The notes under the pieces are model-generated. The model saw only the letters and a list, made by a program, of their open reading frames with translations. It did not search any database and had not been told where the DNA came from. From positions 37,347 to 101,346 of the forward strand of contig NZ_LQGY01000034.1 of assembly GCF_001620055.1 (NCBI RefSeq): a DNA stretch of 64,000 nt, given 5' to 3'. This document shows positions 33,577-42,125 of this stretch, piece by piece; position 1 is the stretch's first letter, and every line of letters begins with the position of its first letter. Source of the DNA: Agromyces sp. NDB4Y10 (GTDB lineage Bacteria; Actinomycetota; Actinomycetes; Actinomycetales; Microbacteriaceae). A program made the position numbers and the translations under genes.

Positions 33577-35199
33577 TCAGCCTTCGGTGACGAGCTCGCG
33601 GCGGCGCATCCCGACGACGGATGCCGCGACGAGCCCGACCGCGATCGCGAGCAGCCACGTCCCGCCGGTCCAGTCGACGTCGCCGCCGACGGGCACCGGC
33701 ACGTGCGCGAACGGCGACAGCTCGTGCATCCACTCGGGGATGCCGAGCAGCTCGCCGAACACGCCGAAGAACGCCCCGAGCGCGAGCAGCGCCCACCCCA
33801 GCGGGATGACGAGTCGCGGGGCGAGCACGAACAGCACCAGCACGGCGCCGAGGTAGACGAGCGCCGCCGGCAGCTGCGCGACCGCCGCCCGCAGCGCGAG
33901 CTCGGTCGTCGCGCCAGGGTCGTCGGTGCTCTGCGCGCCGACCACCGCGCCGACCGCGGAGAGGCCGACGACCACGGCCGCGGCGATCGTGGCGACCGCG
34001 GCGTACCCGCCGAGCCAGCGCTCCCGGGCGACGGGTGCGGCGAGCACCGGCTCGGCCGTGCCGTGCGCCTCCTCCAGCCGGGCGCGCATGACCGCCTGGA
34101 GTGCCGCGGCGGCCGCGAGGATGCCGACCATCGTGAAGAAGGTCGTGACGAACGCCTCCTCGAACGAGGCGGTCTCGCCGGCGAACCGTCGGAGCGTCTC
34201 GGCGATCGCCGGGGCATCCGAGCCGATCTCGTCGACGAGCGGTGACATCGTCGTGGCCAGCACGCCGAACACCGTCGCGCCCACCGCCCAGGCGAGGATC
34301 GCGCCGGCGTTGAGCCGCCACGCGAGCCCGATCGCGCTGCCGAGCAGCGGACCGGCATGCGACCGGCCCTGCGCGTCGGGCAGGATGCTCGCACCGCTGT
34401 CGCGAGCGGACTGGAACGCGAAGACGAGGCCGACGAGCAGCGCCGCGACGCCGACCGACAGCAGCAATGGCGCGAGGTCGTTCGCCGCGAACGGCTCGGT
34501 CCGCTGCGCCCAGCCGATCGGCGACAGCCAGCTCGGCCACGCGGCCGTCCGGGTCAGCCCGTCCTCGGACGCCGTGCCCAGGGCATCGCCCAGCCCACGG
34601 ACCAGGTACGCGCCGAGCACGATCGCGACCGAGAACCCGTTGGCGCCGCGCGACGTGCGGAACACCTGGGCGGCGACGAGGCCGATCGCGAAGAAGGCGA
34701 GCCCGGTCGCCGCGACCGCAGCGCCCGCGACCGCCGAGCCGTCGGCGGGCAGCCCGCTCACGGCGAACGCGAGGGCGACCGCGATGCCGAGCAGCGCGTT
34801 CGCGAGCACGCCGTGCACCACGGTCGCGGCCGTCGGGAGCGTGCGCCCGGCCGGTGTCGCCTCGACGAGTTCGGCGCGCCCCTGCTCCTCGTCGCCGCGC
34901 GTGTGGCGCACCGCGAGGAAGGTGCTCATGAGCCCGGCGAGCAGCGCGAGGAAGGCGAGGATCAGGAACGTCGCGAACTCGCCCTCGCCGGCCCCGTTGG
35001 GCGTGCCGCGGAAGACGAGGATCGCCGGGGCGAGGATCGTCAGCCGCAGGATCGACTCGCGTTCGGCCCGGTCGCCGAACGTGTCGGCGACGGCCGTGGT
35101 CGCCATGAGCGCGAGGGCCGCCGTGCCGACGATCCAGAGCGCCAGCTGCACCCGATCGCGTCGCATCCGGTGCCCGAGGAGCACCGCGAGCCGGTTCAC
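33577..35199 (-). CDS. ABC-2 type exporter permease
   Basis: A 540-residue membrane protein with about twelve hydrophobic helices in two similar halves (MRRDRVQLALWIVGTAALALMA ... and LAWRLNAGAILAWAVGATVFGV). It resembles the large ABC exporter permeases often linked to drug or antibiotic efflux (tetronasin/polyketide type). GTG 35199 overlaps the ATPase stop by four bases (GTGA), so the two form one operon. The substrate is unknown. Confidence 0.88.
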   Translation of the reverse strand: MNRLAVLLGHRMRRDRVQLALWIVGTAALALMATTAVADTFGDRAERESILRLTILAPAILVFRGTPNGAGEGEFATFLILAFLALLAGLMSTFLAVRHTRGDEEQGRAELVEATPAGRTLPTAATVVHGVLANALLGIAVALAFAVSGLPADGSAVAGAAVAATGLAFFAIGLVAAQVFRTSRGANGFSVAIVLGAYLVRGLGDALGTASEDGLTRTAAWPSWLSPIGWAQRTEPFAANDLAPLLLSVGVAALLVGLVFAFQSARDSGASILPDAQGRSHAGPLLGSAIGLAWRLNAGAILAWAVGATVFGVLATTMSPLVDEIGSDAPAIAETLRRFAGETASFEEAFVTTFFTMVGILAAAAALQAVMRARLEEAHGTAEPVLAAPVARERWLGGYAAVATIAAAVVVGLSAVGAVVGAQSTDDPGATTELALRAAVAQLPAALVYLGAVLVLFVLAPRLVIPLGWALLALGAFFGVFGELLGIPEWMHELSPFAHVPVPVGGDVDWTGGTWLLAIAVGLVAASVVGMRRRELVTEG

Positions 35200-36128
35200 C
35201 GGGTCGCCCCCTCGCCCACTGGCGACAGCTCGTCGCCGTAGTGCCGGAGGAACAGCTCCTCGAGCGACGGCGGCGCGACGGTGAGTCCCTGCACGCCCAG
35301 GCGCCCGAGCTCGGGGAGGACGTGCGCGATGCGATCGCTGTCGACCGTGAAGCTCACGCGGCCGTCGTCGACGGCGAGGTCGTGGATGCCCTCGAGCGCG
35401 GCGAGCTCGGACTCCTGCCCTGCGCGGTGGGCGAACGCGACCGACGAGCGGGTGAGGTGCCGCAGCTCCGGCAGCGTCCCCGACTCGACGCGCCGCCCGG
35501 CGCGGATGATCGTCACGCGGTCGCACAGCACCTCGACCTCGGACAGGATGTGGCTCGACAGCAGCACCGTCGCGCCCTCGCCCGCCGCGCGCGTGATCTC
35601 CCGGTTGAACACCTGCTCCATGAGCGGATCGAGGCCGCTCGTCGGCTCGTCGAGGATGTACAGCTCGGCCGGCGTCGCCAGCGCGGCCACGAGCGCGACC
35701 TTCTGCCGGTTGCCCTTGGAGTAGGCCCGGCCCTTCTTGCGCGGATCGAGCTGGAACGCCTCGAGGAGCCGCGCCTTCCGATCCTCGTACGTCCGCCGGT
35801 CGGCCACGCCGCCGCGAAGACGCGCGAGCAGGTCGATCGCCTCGCCGCCCGTGAGGTTCGGCCACAGGCTCACGTCGCCCGGCACGTACGCGACCCGCCG
35901 GTGCAGCGCGGCGGCGTTCCGCCACGGGTCGTCGCCGAACAGCCGGGCCTCGCCGCCGGTGGGTCGCGCGAGCCCCAGGAGGATGCGGATCGTCGTCGAC
36001 TTGCCCGCGCCGTTCGGCCCGAGGAAGCCGTGGATCTCGCCCTCCCGAACCTCGAGGTCCAACCCGTCGAGGGCGACCGTCCGCCCGAACCGCTTCTCGA
36101 GGGCGCGCGTGCTGATCACGGTGGTCAT
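35196..36128 (-). CDS. ABC exporter ATP-binding protein
   Basis: A 310-residue ATPase partner of the permease. Walker A is GPNGAGKST, the signature region is YSKGNRQKVALVAAL (a degenerate LSGGQ), Walker B is LYILDEPTSGLDP and the switch His is in LLSSHILSEVE. The C-terminal ~90 residues form the DrrA-like extension. ATG 36128 is seven bases after TACCAT (36141-36136), a probable leaderless start that also fixes the N-terminus. Confidence 0.95.
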   Translation of the reverse strand: MTTVISTRALEKRFGRTVALDGLDLEVREGEIHGFLGPNGAGKSTTIRILLGLARPTGGEARLFGDDPWRNAAALHRRVAYVPGDVSLWPNLTGGEAIDLLARLRGGVADRRTYEDRKARLLEAFQLDPRKKGRAYSKGNRQKVALVAALATPAELYILDEPTSGLDPLMEQVFNREITRAAGEGATVLLSSHILSEVEVLCDRVTIIRAGRRVESGTLPELRHLTRSSVAFAHRAGQESELAALEGIHDLAVDDGRVSFTVDSDRIAHVLPELGRLGVQGLTVAPPSLEELFLRHYGDELSPVGEGATR

Positions 36129-36229
36129 GGCGCGGATGGTACGCCCGGCGCGGGCACGACGGTAGGGGCGGATGTCGCGGCGCCGGCCCCGCGGCATCCG
36201 TCGCCCGATCGCGCGGGTACGCTCAGCGC

Positions 36230-36625
36230 ATGGGTGTGCTCGTCGTGATCGCGCTCGTCGGCGAGGTGGTCGCGTGGATCACGTTCGTCGGCGGCGCCCT
36301 GTGCCTGCTGGCGTTCGCGTTCGCACGCATGGTCGACGGCACCTGGGAGCCCACCGAAGCCGTCGTCGCCGACGGACCCGCCGGGCGATGCGTGCGCTGG
36401 TTCGCGGGCGGCGAGTTCCACGAGCGGCCGCTCGACGAGGAGGAGCGCCAGCACATCGAGCCGGGGGAGTCGCAGCCGGCGTACTACCGGCGCCGCACGC
36501 CCGACCGGCTCCGCTTCCAGCCCGACTCGCCGCTGCCGCGCGCGCTCGGCGGCCTCGCGGCGATCCTGCTCTCGATCGGCCTGCTCGCGACGATCGCGTC
36601 GACGGTCGCGGGCCTCATCGACTGA
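36230..36625 (+). CDS. Hypothetical membrane protein, 131 aa
   Basis: A 131-residue protein with a hydrophobic N-terminal helix (VIALVGEVVAWITFVGGALCLLAFAF), a hydrophilic middle with WFAGGEFHERPLDEEERQH, and a C-terminal helix (GGLAAILLSIGLLATIASTVAGLI). The start is supported by TACGCT six bases upstream of ATG. It is convergent with ktrA (19-base gap). No function can be given. Confidence 0.75.
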   Translation: MGVLVVIALVGEVVAWITFVGGALCLLAFAFARMVDGTWEPTEAVVADGPAGRCVRWFAGGEFHERPLDEEERQHIEPGESQPAYYRRRTPDRLRFQPDSPLPRALGGLAAILLSIGLLATIASTVAGLID

Positions 36626-36644
36626 CGCCGGGTCGCGGCATCCG

Positions 36645-37313
36645 TCACTCGAGCGCGGCGAACCGCTCGATGTCGCCCTCGGTGCCCGACACGATGATGA
36701 GGTCGTGGGTCGAGACGACCGTCTTCTCGGTCGCGTACGTGAAGGGCTTGCCGGGGCTCTTCACGCCCACCACCGTGACGTTGTGCCGCGAACGCACGCC
36801 CGACTCGGTGAGGTTCTTGCCGCGGATCGGCTTCGGCGGGTACATCTTCACGAGCGCGAAGTCGTCGTCGAACTCGATGAAGTCGAGCATGCGGCCGCTC
36901 ACCAGGTGCGCGGTGCGCTCGCCCGCCTGCCGCTCGGGGTAGATCACGTGGTTGGCGCCGATGCGCTCGAGGATCTTGCCGTGCGAGCTCGAGATCGCCT
37001 TCGCCCAGATCTGCGGGATCTTCAGGTCGACGAGGTTCGCGGTGATGAGCACCGACGCCTCGATCGAGGAGCCGACCGCGCACACCGCGATGGAGAACTC
37101 CTGCGCGCCGATCTGCTTCAGCGCCTCGAGCGAGCGCGCGTCCGCGACGACGGCGTGCGTCACGCGCTCCGCCCACTTCTGGACGAGGTTCTCGTCCTCG
37201 TCGACCGCGAGCACCTCGCGGCCGAGTCGGTCGAGCTGGCCGGCGGTGGCCGCCCCGAACCGGCCGAGTCCGATGACGAGCACGGGGGCGTCGTGCTTGA
37301 TGCGATCAACCAA
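36645..37313 (-). CDS. ktrA: Potassium uptake regulatory subunit KtrA (TrkA-N/TrkA-C)
   Basis: A 222-residue cytoplasmic gating ring protein for the KtrB channel. An RCK Rossmann domain (VLVIGLGRFGAATAGQLDRLGREVLAVDEDENLV) is followed by a TrkA_C domain (MYPPKPIRGKNLTESGVRSRHNVTVVGVK). The TTG start at 37313 gives MVDRIKHDAPVLVIG. It lies inside the end of ktrB, with 8 bases of overlap, so translation is coupled. Nucleotides (ATP/ADP) or c-di-AMP would regulate it, by family. Confidence 0.93.
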   Translation of the reverse strand: MVDRIKHDAPVLVIGLGRFGAATAGQLDRLGREVLAVDEDENLVQKWAERVTHAVVADARSLEALKQIGAQEFSIAVCAVGSSIEASVLITANLVDLKIPQIWAKAISSSHGKILERIGANHVIYPERQAGERTAHLVSGRMLDFIEFDDDFALVKMYPPKPIRGKNLTESGVRSRHNVTVVGVKSPGKPFTYATEKTVVSTHDLIIVSGTEGDIERFAALE

Positions 37314-38802
37314 CGATGGGCCTCTCTTCCGGTCGCTTGAACAGTTGGCGCCGTTGCGCCGCCGCGAGGGCCGCGGCCAGCGTGACGGTGCCGACACGTC
37401 CCATGAACATGGTCGCAGCCATCACGTACTTGCCCTCCGGTGGGAGGGACTCGGTGAGGCCGGTGGACAGTCCGCAGGTCGCGAACGCCGAGATGACGTC
37501 GAACAGCACGAAGTCGAGCGGCGCCTTCGTGATCTGCACGATGATGACCGTCGACACGGCCACGATCGTCGCGCCCCACAGCACGACGCTCACGGCGAGT
37601 CGCAGCATGTCGCGCGGGATGCGGCGGCCGAACGCCTCCATGGCGGGCGCGCCTCGGGCCTCGGCGTAGGCGGCGAGGAACAGCACGGCGAGCGTCGTGA
37701 CCTTGATGCCGCCCGCGGTCGACGCGGAGCCGCCGCCGACGAACATGAGCATGTCGGTGACGAGCAGGCTCGAGCCGTAGAGGTCGGCCATGTCGATGGT
37801 CGCGAACCCGCCCGACCGCGTCATCGTCGACATGAAGAACGCCTCGTACAGCGTCTTGCCGAACCCGAACGCACCGTAGGTCTTGGGGTTGTCGTACTCG
37901 AGCACGAGGAGGGCGAGGGCGCCGGCGATCCAGAGGCTGATGGTCGTCGTGAGCGTGAGCTTCACGTGCACGCTCCAGCGCCGGGGCACCCGCCACGTGC
38001 GCAGCAGCGCGAAGATCACCGGGAACCCGAGGCTGCCGAGGAACACGGCGAGCATCATGAGCGACTGGAACCAGTAGTCGTCGAAGAACTCGACCGGCCC
38101 CTGCGGGTTCGGGTTGAAGCCCGTGTTGGTGAACGCGCTGACCGAGTAGTAGGCCGAGTACCAGACGCTCGTGCCGAAGTCGTAGCCCTGCGCGAGCACG
38201 CTCGGGATCATGCCGACGAAGATGACGAACTCGATCGCGAGCGTGCTGAGTGCGACGGTCGCGAGCAGCCCGCCGACCTCGCCGAGCCGGATCGCCTGCT
38301 GCTCGGACACGGGTCCGGCGTGCGCGCGGGCGGCGTTCGTGTCGCTCGCGGCGATGAGCCGCGCCCGCAGGCCGAGCCGCCGCGAGACGACGAGGCCGAG
38401 GATCGACGCCATCGTCAGCACGCCCATGCCGCCGATGTTCATGCCGATGAAGATGACGGCGTTGCCGAAGGGCGACCAGTACGTCGCCATGTCCACCGTC
38501 GTGAGGCCCGTCACGCAGATGGTCGAGGTCGCCGTGAAGAGCGCGTCGGCGAGCGGGGTGGCGCTCACCTCGCCGGCGCGCGCGATCGGCAGCGACAGCA
38601 GGAGCGTCGTGATGCCGATGAGTCCGGCGAAGATGAGGATCGCGAAGCGGGCCGGCGACGTGCGGACGAGCGAGTCGACGGCTTCGCGGACGCCGGCCAG
38701 CCACGAGCGACGCTGACGCGCTCCGAGCGGGCGCTGCGAGGGTCGACGGCGTCCCCCCGGCTGCGCGGCCATCCGCCCTCCTCCGCTCGACGCGTGTGTC
38801 AT
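37306..38802 (-). CDS. ktrB: Potassium uptake channel subunit KtrB (TrkH family)
   Basis: A 498-residue K+ (Na+-coupled) transporter with four M1-P-M2 repeats. Selectivity-filter-like sequences include TSTICVTGLTTVDM, SVSAFTNTGFNP, GGGSASTAGGIKV and SAFATCGLSTGLT, each with the conserved glycine. The N-terminus is basic and cytoplasmic. GGGGAG is five bases before ATG 38802. It is co-expressed with ktrA. Confidence 0.94.
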   Translation of the reverse strand: MTHASSGGGRMAAQPGGRRRPSQRPLGARQRRSWLAGVREAVDSLVRTSPARFAILIFAGLIGITTLLLSLPIARAGEVSATPLADALFTATSTICVTGLTTVDMATYWSPFGNAVIFIGMNIGGMGVLTMASILGLVVSRRLGLRARLIAASDTNAARAHAGPVSEQQAIRLGEVGGLLATVALSTLAIEFVIFVGMIPSVLAQGYDFGTSVWYSAYYSVSAFTNTGFNPNPQGPVEFFDDYWFQSLMMLAVFLGSLGFPVIFALLRTWRVPRRWSVHVKLTLTTTISLWIAGALALLVLEYDNPKTYGAFGFGKTLYEAFFMSTMTRSGGFATIDMADLYGSSLLVTDMLMFVGGGSASTAGGIKVTTLAVLFLAAYAEARGAPAMEAFGRRIPRDMLRLAVSVVLWGATIVAVSTVIIVQITKAPLDFVLFDVISAFATCGLSTGLTESLPPEGKYVMAATMFMGRVGTVTLAAALAAAQRRQLFKRPEERPIVG

Positions 38803-38836
38803 GGTACTCCCCGTCGCGAGTGACTACCCTTGACGC

Positions 38837-39277
38837 ATGGCGGACATCTTCGACGTGGTGGCGGATCCGACCCGGCGCGACATCCTCGGGGTGCTCCTCG
38901 ACCGCGAGACCTCGGTACCCGAGTCGCACGGCGAGATCAGCGTCGGCGAGATCGTGACGGCCCTGGGCGTCAGCCAGCCGACGGTGTCCAAGCACCTCAA
39001 GGTGCTCCGCGAGTCGGGCCTCGTCTTCGTGCGCGAGGAGGGCCAGCACCGCTACTACCGGCTCGACCGGGGGCCGCTCGAGCGGCTCGAGGACTGGCTG
39101 ATCCCGTTCGTGTCGACGGATGCCGCGGCCGACGCGGCCGCCCTCGCCGGCGTCGACGCGGCCGGCGACGCGAGCCTGAAGGAGGAGCAGCGCGCGTTCG
39201 CCTCGGCGCTCGGCAAGGCGTTCGCCGATACCGCCCACCAGGTCACGGCGGTCGTCGCGGCCAAGAAGCGCCGCTAG
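38837..39277 (+). CDS. ArsR-type helix-turn-helix regulator
   Basis: A 146-residue winged-helix protein. The HTH reads DVVADPTRRDILGVLL ... ITVGEIVTALGVSQ-like followed by QPTVSKHLKVLRESGLVFVREEGQHRYYRLD. There is no cysteine pair for metal sensing, so it is not an obvious arsenic or zinc sensor. TACCCT (38825-38830) six bases upstream of ATG supports a leaderless start. It is divergent from ktrB, which may be a target. Confidence 0.88.
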   Translation: MADIFDVVADPTRRDILGVLLDRETSVPESHGEISVGEIVTALGVSQPTVSKHLKVLRESGLVFVREEGQHRYYRLDRGPLERLEDWLIPFVSTDAAADAAALAGVDAAGDASLKEEQRAFASALGKAFADTAHQVTAVVAAKKRR

Positions 39278-39282
39278 CGCGC

Positions 39283-39792
39283 CTAGCGCAGCCGCTTCGC
39301 CATCTCGAGTTCGAGCCCGCCGGGCTCCAGCTCGTACGGGCGGGTGTGCCCGGTGAGCGTGAAGCCGAGCTTCTCGTAGAACCGCCGCGCCCGCGGGTTG
39401 TCCTCGTGCACCTCGAGCCGGAGCGTGTCGGCTCGCTCAGAGGCCCAGCGCTCGATCTCGGCGAGCAGTGCGCGCGTCACGCCCGCGTCGTCGCCGCGCC
39501 GGTCGGGCGCCACGTAGACGCCGACGAGGAGCGGCCCCGTCTCGGCATCCGGCACGTAGCAGCCCATGGTGCCCACCCACCGGCCGTCCTCGATGGCGAC
39601 GACGACGGTCTGGTTCGGCCCCTCGCCGCGGCGCGCCCGCACGCGCCACTCGGCCTCGTCGTACTGGAGGGCCCGCTCGAGCGTGTCGGCGTAGGCGATG
39701 GGGGTGTCGCGCAGCATCTCGAGTCGCAGTGCGCGCACCGCCTGCCAGTCGTCTTCGCCGGTGGTGCGGATCACGAGTTCGGGTCGCGGCAT
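39283..39792 (-). CDS. GNAT family N-acetyltransferase
   Basis: A 169-residue GCN5-type acetyltransferase. The acyl-CoA motif is VAPDRRGDDAGVTRALLAEIERWA and the C-terminal motif is DNPRARRFYEKLGFTLTGHTRPY. A -10 TACCGT (39804-39799) six bases before ATG points to a leaderless mRNA. The substrate is unknown. Confidence 0.9.
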   Translation of the reverse strand: MPRPELVIRTTGEDDWQAVRALRLEMLRDTPIAYADTLERALQYDEAEWRVRARRGEGPNQTVVVAIEDGRWVGTMGCYVPDAETGPLLVGVYVAPDRRGDDAGVTRALLAEIERWASERADTLRLEVHEDNPRARRFYEKLGFTLTGHTRPYELEPGGLELEMAKRLR

Positions 39793-39931
39793 CCCTCGAC
39801 GGTAGCGGATGCCGCACCTGCGTCGACCCGGGCGTTTCGCGACCTGATCGGCGAATGGGCTAGACTACCGCGAGGCCTTTCGGCCCTCGGCTGCGGCACG
39901 CGCGGCCGACTCGGATCTTTGTGAGGTTTTC

Positions 39932-40030
39932 GTGGGTTCCGTCATCAAGAAGCGTCGCAAGCGCATGGCGAAGAAGAAGCACCGCAAGCTGCTTCGCAAG
40001 ACGCGCCACCAGCGTCGCAACAAGAAGTAG
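39932..40030 (+). CDS. bS22-type ribosomal protein (AURKAIP1/COX24 domain)
   Basis: A 32-residue peptide made almost entirely of Lys/Arg (MGSVIKKRRKRMAKKKHRKL then LRKTRHQRRNKK). It is the actinobacterial small-subunit protein bS22 and matches the COX24/AURKAIP1 signature. GTG 39932 follows GAGG by five bases. A strong terminator follows immediately, so it is a single-gene unit. It is easily missed because it is so short. Confidence 0.93.
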   Translation: MGSVIKKRRKRMAKKKHRKLLRKTRHQRRNKK

Positions 40031-40051
40031 GTCGCTCCGGCGATCGGCACG

Positions 40052-40081
40052 AAGCGTCAGGCCGTCGGCCTGGCGCTTTTC
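40052..40081 (+). terminator. Intrinsic terminator of the bS22 gene
   Basis: A 12-bp stem AAGCGTCAGGCC/GGCCTGGCGCTT (one G-U) followed by TTTT is the most canonical rho-independent terminator in the window. Confidence 0.9.
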
Positions 40082-40110
40082 GCTGCCTTCCGGCGACGTA
40101 TCCTGAGCGC

Positions 40111-40386
40111 ATGACCCCCCGCGACATCCGTCTCACCCTCATCGGCAAGCCCGGATGCCACCTGTGCGACGACGCACGCGAGGTGGTCGCCTGCGTGCGC
40201 GAGGAACTCGCCGCCACGCCCGGCTCGCCCCGCACGACGCTCGACGAATTGAGCATCCTCGACGACGAGGCGCTGCGCGCCCAGTACGCCGAGGAGATCC
40301 CGGTGCTCCTCATCGACGGCGAGATGCACGCCTACTGGCGGCTCGACCCGGTGCGGCTGAAGACCGCGCTGCTCGCGCGCGGCTGA
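40111..40386 (+). CDS. Glutaredoxin-family thiol protein
   Basis: A 91-residue thioredoxin-fold protein (DUF836/YruB-like). The redox motif is CHLC in GKPGCHLCDDAREVV, and the cis-proline is in EEIPVLLIDGEMHAYWRLD. TATCCT (40099-40104) six bases before ATG suggests a leaderless transcript. It probably handles thiol exchange, with no specific partner known. Confidence 0.9.
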   Translation: MTPRDIRLTLIGKPGCHLCDDAREVVACVREELAATPGSPRTTLDELSILDDEALRAQYAEEIPVLLIDGEMHAYWRLDPVRLKTALLARG

Positions 40387-40468
40387 GCGGCGCCCGTGCG
40401 GCGCTAGCCTGCGGCATCCGTTCGCTCAAGGGGGTGACGACGGATGCCGCGTGGCGTTGACTGGCCGC

Positions 40469-42121
40469 ATGACGACCACTGATGCGCCCGCTGCTGCCCT
40501 CCCCGGCGTGCCCGACCACGCCGACGTGATCGTCGTCGGCGCGGGCATCACCGGGCTCTCGACGGCGATCATGCTGCGCGACGCGGGCCGCCGCGTCATC
40601 GTGCTCGAGCAGGACGTCCCGGGCGCGCTCGCGAGCGGACGCAACACCGGCAAGGCCAGCCTGCTGCAGGGCACGCGCCTGTCGACCATCCGTCGGCACC
40701 ACCCTGCGGCGCTGGTGCGGGCCTACGCGCAGGCCAACCGGGCCGGGCAGGACTGGCTGCGGCGTGCGTGCGAGCGCGCCGGAGTAGGCTTCCGCGAGGC
40801 GACGGCGTACAGCTACGCGCAGTCCGTCGACGGACTGGATGCCGTCGACGCCGAGGTGCGCGCCGGGCGCGAAGCCGGGCTGCCGGTGCGGCGGGTGCGC
40901 GATGTCGCCGACGACGTGCCGTTCCCGCTCGCCGGGGCGGCGGCCCTCGACGGGCAGCTCGCGCTCGACCCGGCCGAGCTCATGCGCGGACTCGCCGAGC
41001 TGTTCGTCGCATCAGGCGGCGACCTCGTCACCGGCATCCGGGTGCTGGGCGTGCGGGCGACCGACCCGGTGCGCGTGCGCACCTCGGCGGGCGTCTTCAC
41101 CGCCGGATCCGTCGTCATCGCGACCGGCACGCCGATCCTCGACCGCGGCCTGTACTGGGCGAAGGCGAGCGGCGTGCGCTCGATGCTCGTGTCGTTCGAG
41201 CTGCCGTCGGCGGGGCCGGTCGGATCGCCGGGCGCCGGAACCGGGCTGCCCGACGGCCTCTACCTGTCGGTCGACGACCCGTCGCGCAGCATCCGCTCGG
41301 CCGACTGGGGCGGACGCACCCGCCTCATCATCGGCGGCGGCGACCACCCGACCGGTCGCGCCGACACCGCCGAACTGCTCGACGAGATCCTCGACTGGAC
41401 CCGCGCATGGTGGCCCGACGCGGGCGACCCCGACCACTGGGCCGCGCAGGACTACCACTCGCTCAACACCGTGCCGTTCGTCGGGCGGATGCCACGCGGC
41501 CGCGGCCGCGTCTGGTTCGGCACCGGGTACGGCAAGTGGGGGCTCACCAACGGCGTCGCCGCCGGCATCCGCATCTCGCACGAGATCCTCGGCGCTCGCC
41601 GACCCGACTGGGCCCGCACGATCGGCACGCGGCTCACCCGACCCGCCGACCTCGCGAACGGGGCCGTGGCCGGTATCCGGACCGGCGTCGCGGCGGTGCA
41701 GGGCTGGGTCGGCGCGCTGCGCTCGCCCGAGGCGGAGATCGCACCGACGCCCCCCGAGGGGGCCGGCGGCATCGCCCGGCGCGGACTCCGCCCGGTGGGC
41801 ATCTCGACGGTCGGCGGCGACACGTGCGAAGTGTCGGCCGTGTGCCCGCACCTCGGCGGGGTGCTGAACTGGAACGCCGCCGAGTCGACCTGGGACTGCC
41901 CGCTGCACGCCTCCCGGTTCGACCACCGAGGACGACGCATCGAGGGCCCCGCGGTCGCCGATCTCGCCCGCGCCGACGCCGCACCGCTCGAGGTCCTGCT
42001 CCGCGCCGCGCGTTCGAGCGCGACCGCCGAGCGCGACGCCGGGGTCGAGGAGCCGGCTGCCGTGGGCGGCGAGGCAGCACCCGGTCCCGCCGCCACGCGC
42101 GGCGCGACGACGAGCGGATGA
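40469..42121 (+). CDS. FAD-dependent oxidoreductase with C-terminal Rieske domain
   Basis: A 550-residue flavoprotein. The FAD Rossmann motif is DVIVVGAGITGLSTAIMLRDAG near residue 20, the middle is a DAO-type domain (YHSLNTVPFVGRMPRGRGRVWFGTGYGKWGLTNG), and the last ~100 residues form a Rieske [2Fe-2S] fold with ligands C459, H461, C477 and H480 (CPHLGG ... CPLHASRF). ATG 40469 is the chosen start; GTG 40451 adds six residues. A PDR-like electron path from substrate to Rieske centre is likely, but the substrate is unknown. Confidence 0.92.
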   Translation: MTTTDAPAAALPGVPDHADVIVVGAGITGLSTAIMLRDAGRRVIVLEQDVPGALASGRNTGKASLLQGTRLSTIRRHHPAALVRAYAQANRAGQDWLRRACERAGVGFREATAYSYAQSVDGLDAVDAEVRAGREAGLPVRRVRDVADDVPFPLAGAAALDGQLALDPAELMRGLAELFVASGGDLVTGIRVLGVRATDPVRVRTSAGVFTAGSVVIATGTPILDRGLYWAKASGVRSMLVSFELPSAGPVGSPGAGTGLPDGLYLSVDDPSRSIRSADWGGRTRLIIGGGDHPTGRADTAELLDEILDWTRAWWPDAGDPDHWAAQDYHSLNTVPFVGRMPRGRGRVWFGTGYGKWGLTNGVAAGIRISHEILGARRPDWARTIGTRLTRPADLANGAVAGIRTGVAAVQGWVGALRSPEAEIAPTPPEGAGGIARRGLRPVGISTVGGDTCEVSAVCPHLGGVLNWNAAESTWDCPLHASRFDHRGRRIEGPAVADLARADAAPLEVLLRAARSSATAERDAGVEEPAAVGGEAAPGPAATRGATTSG

Positions 42122-42125
42122 CGCC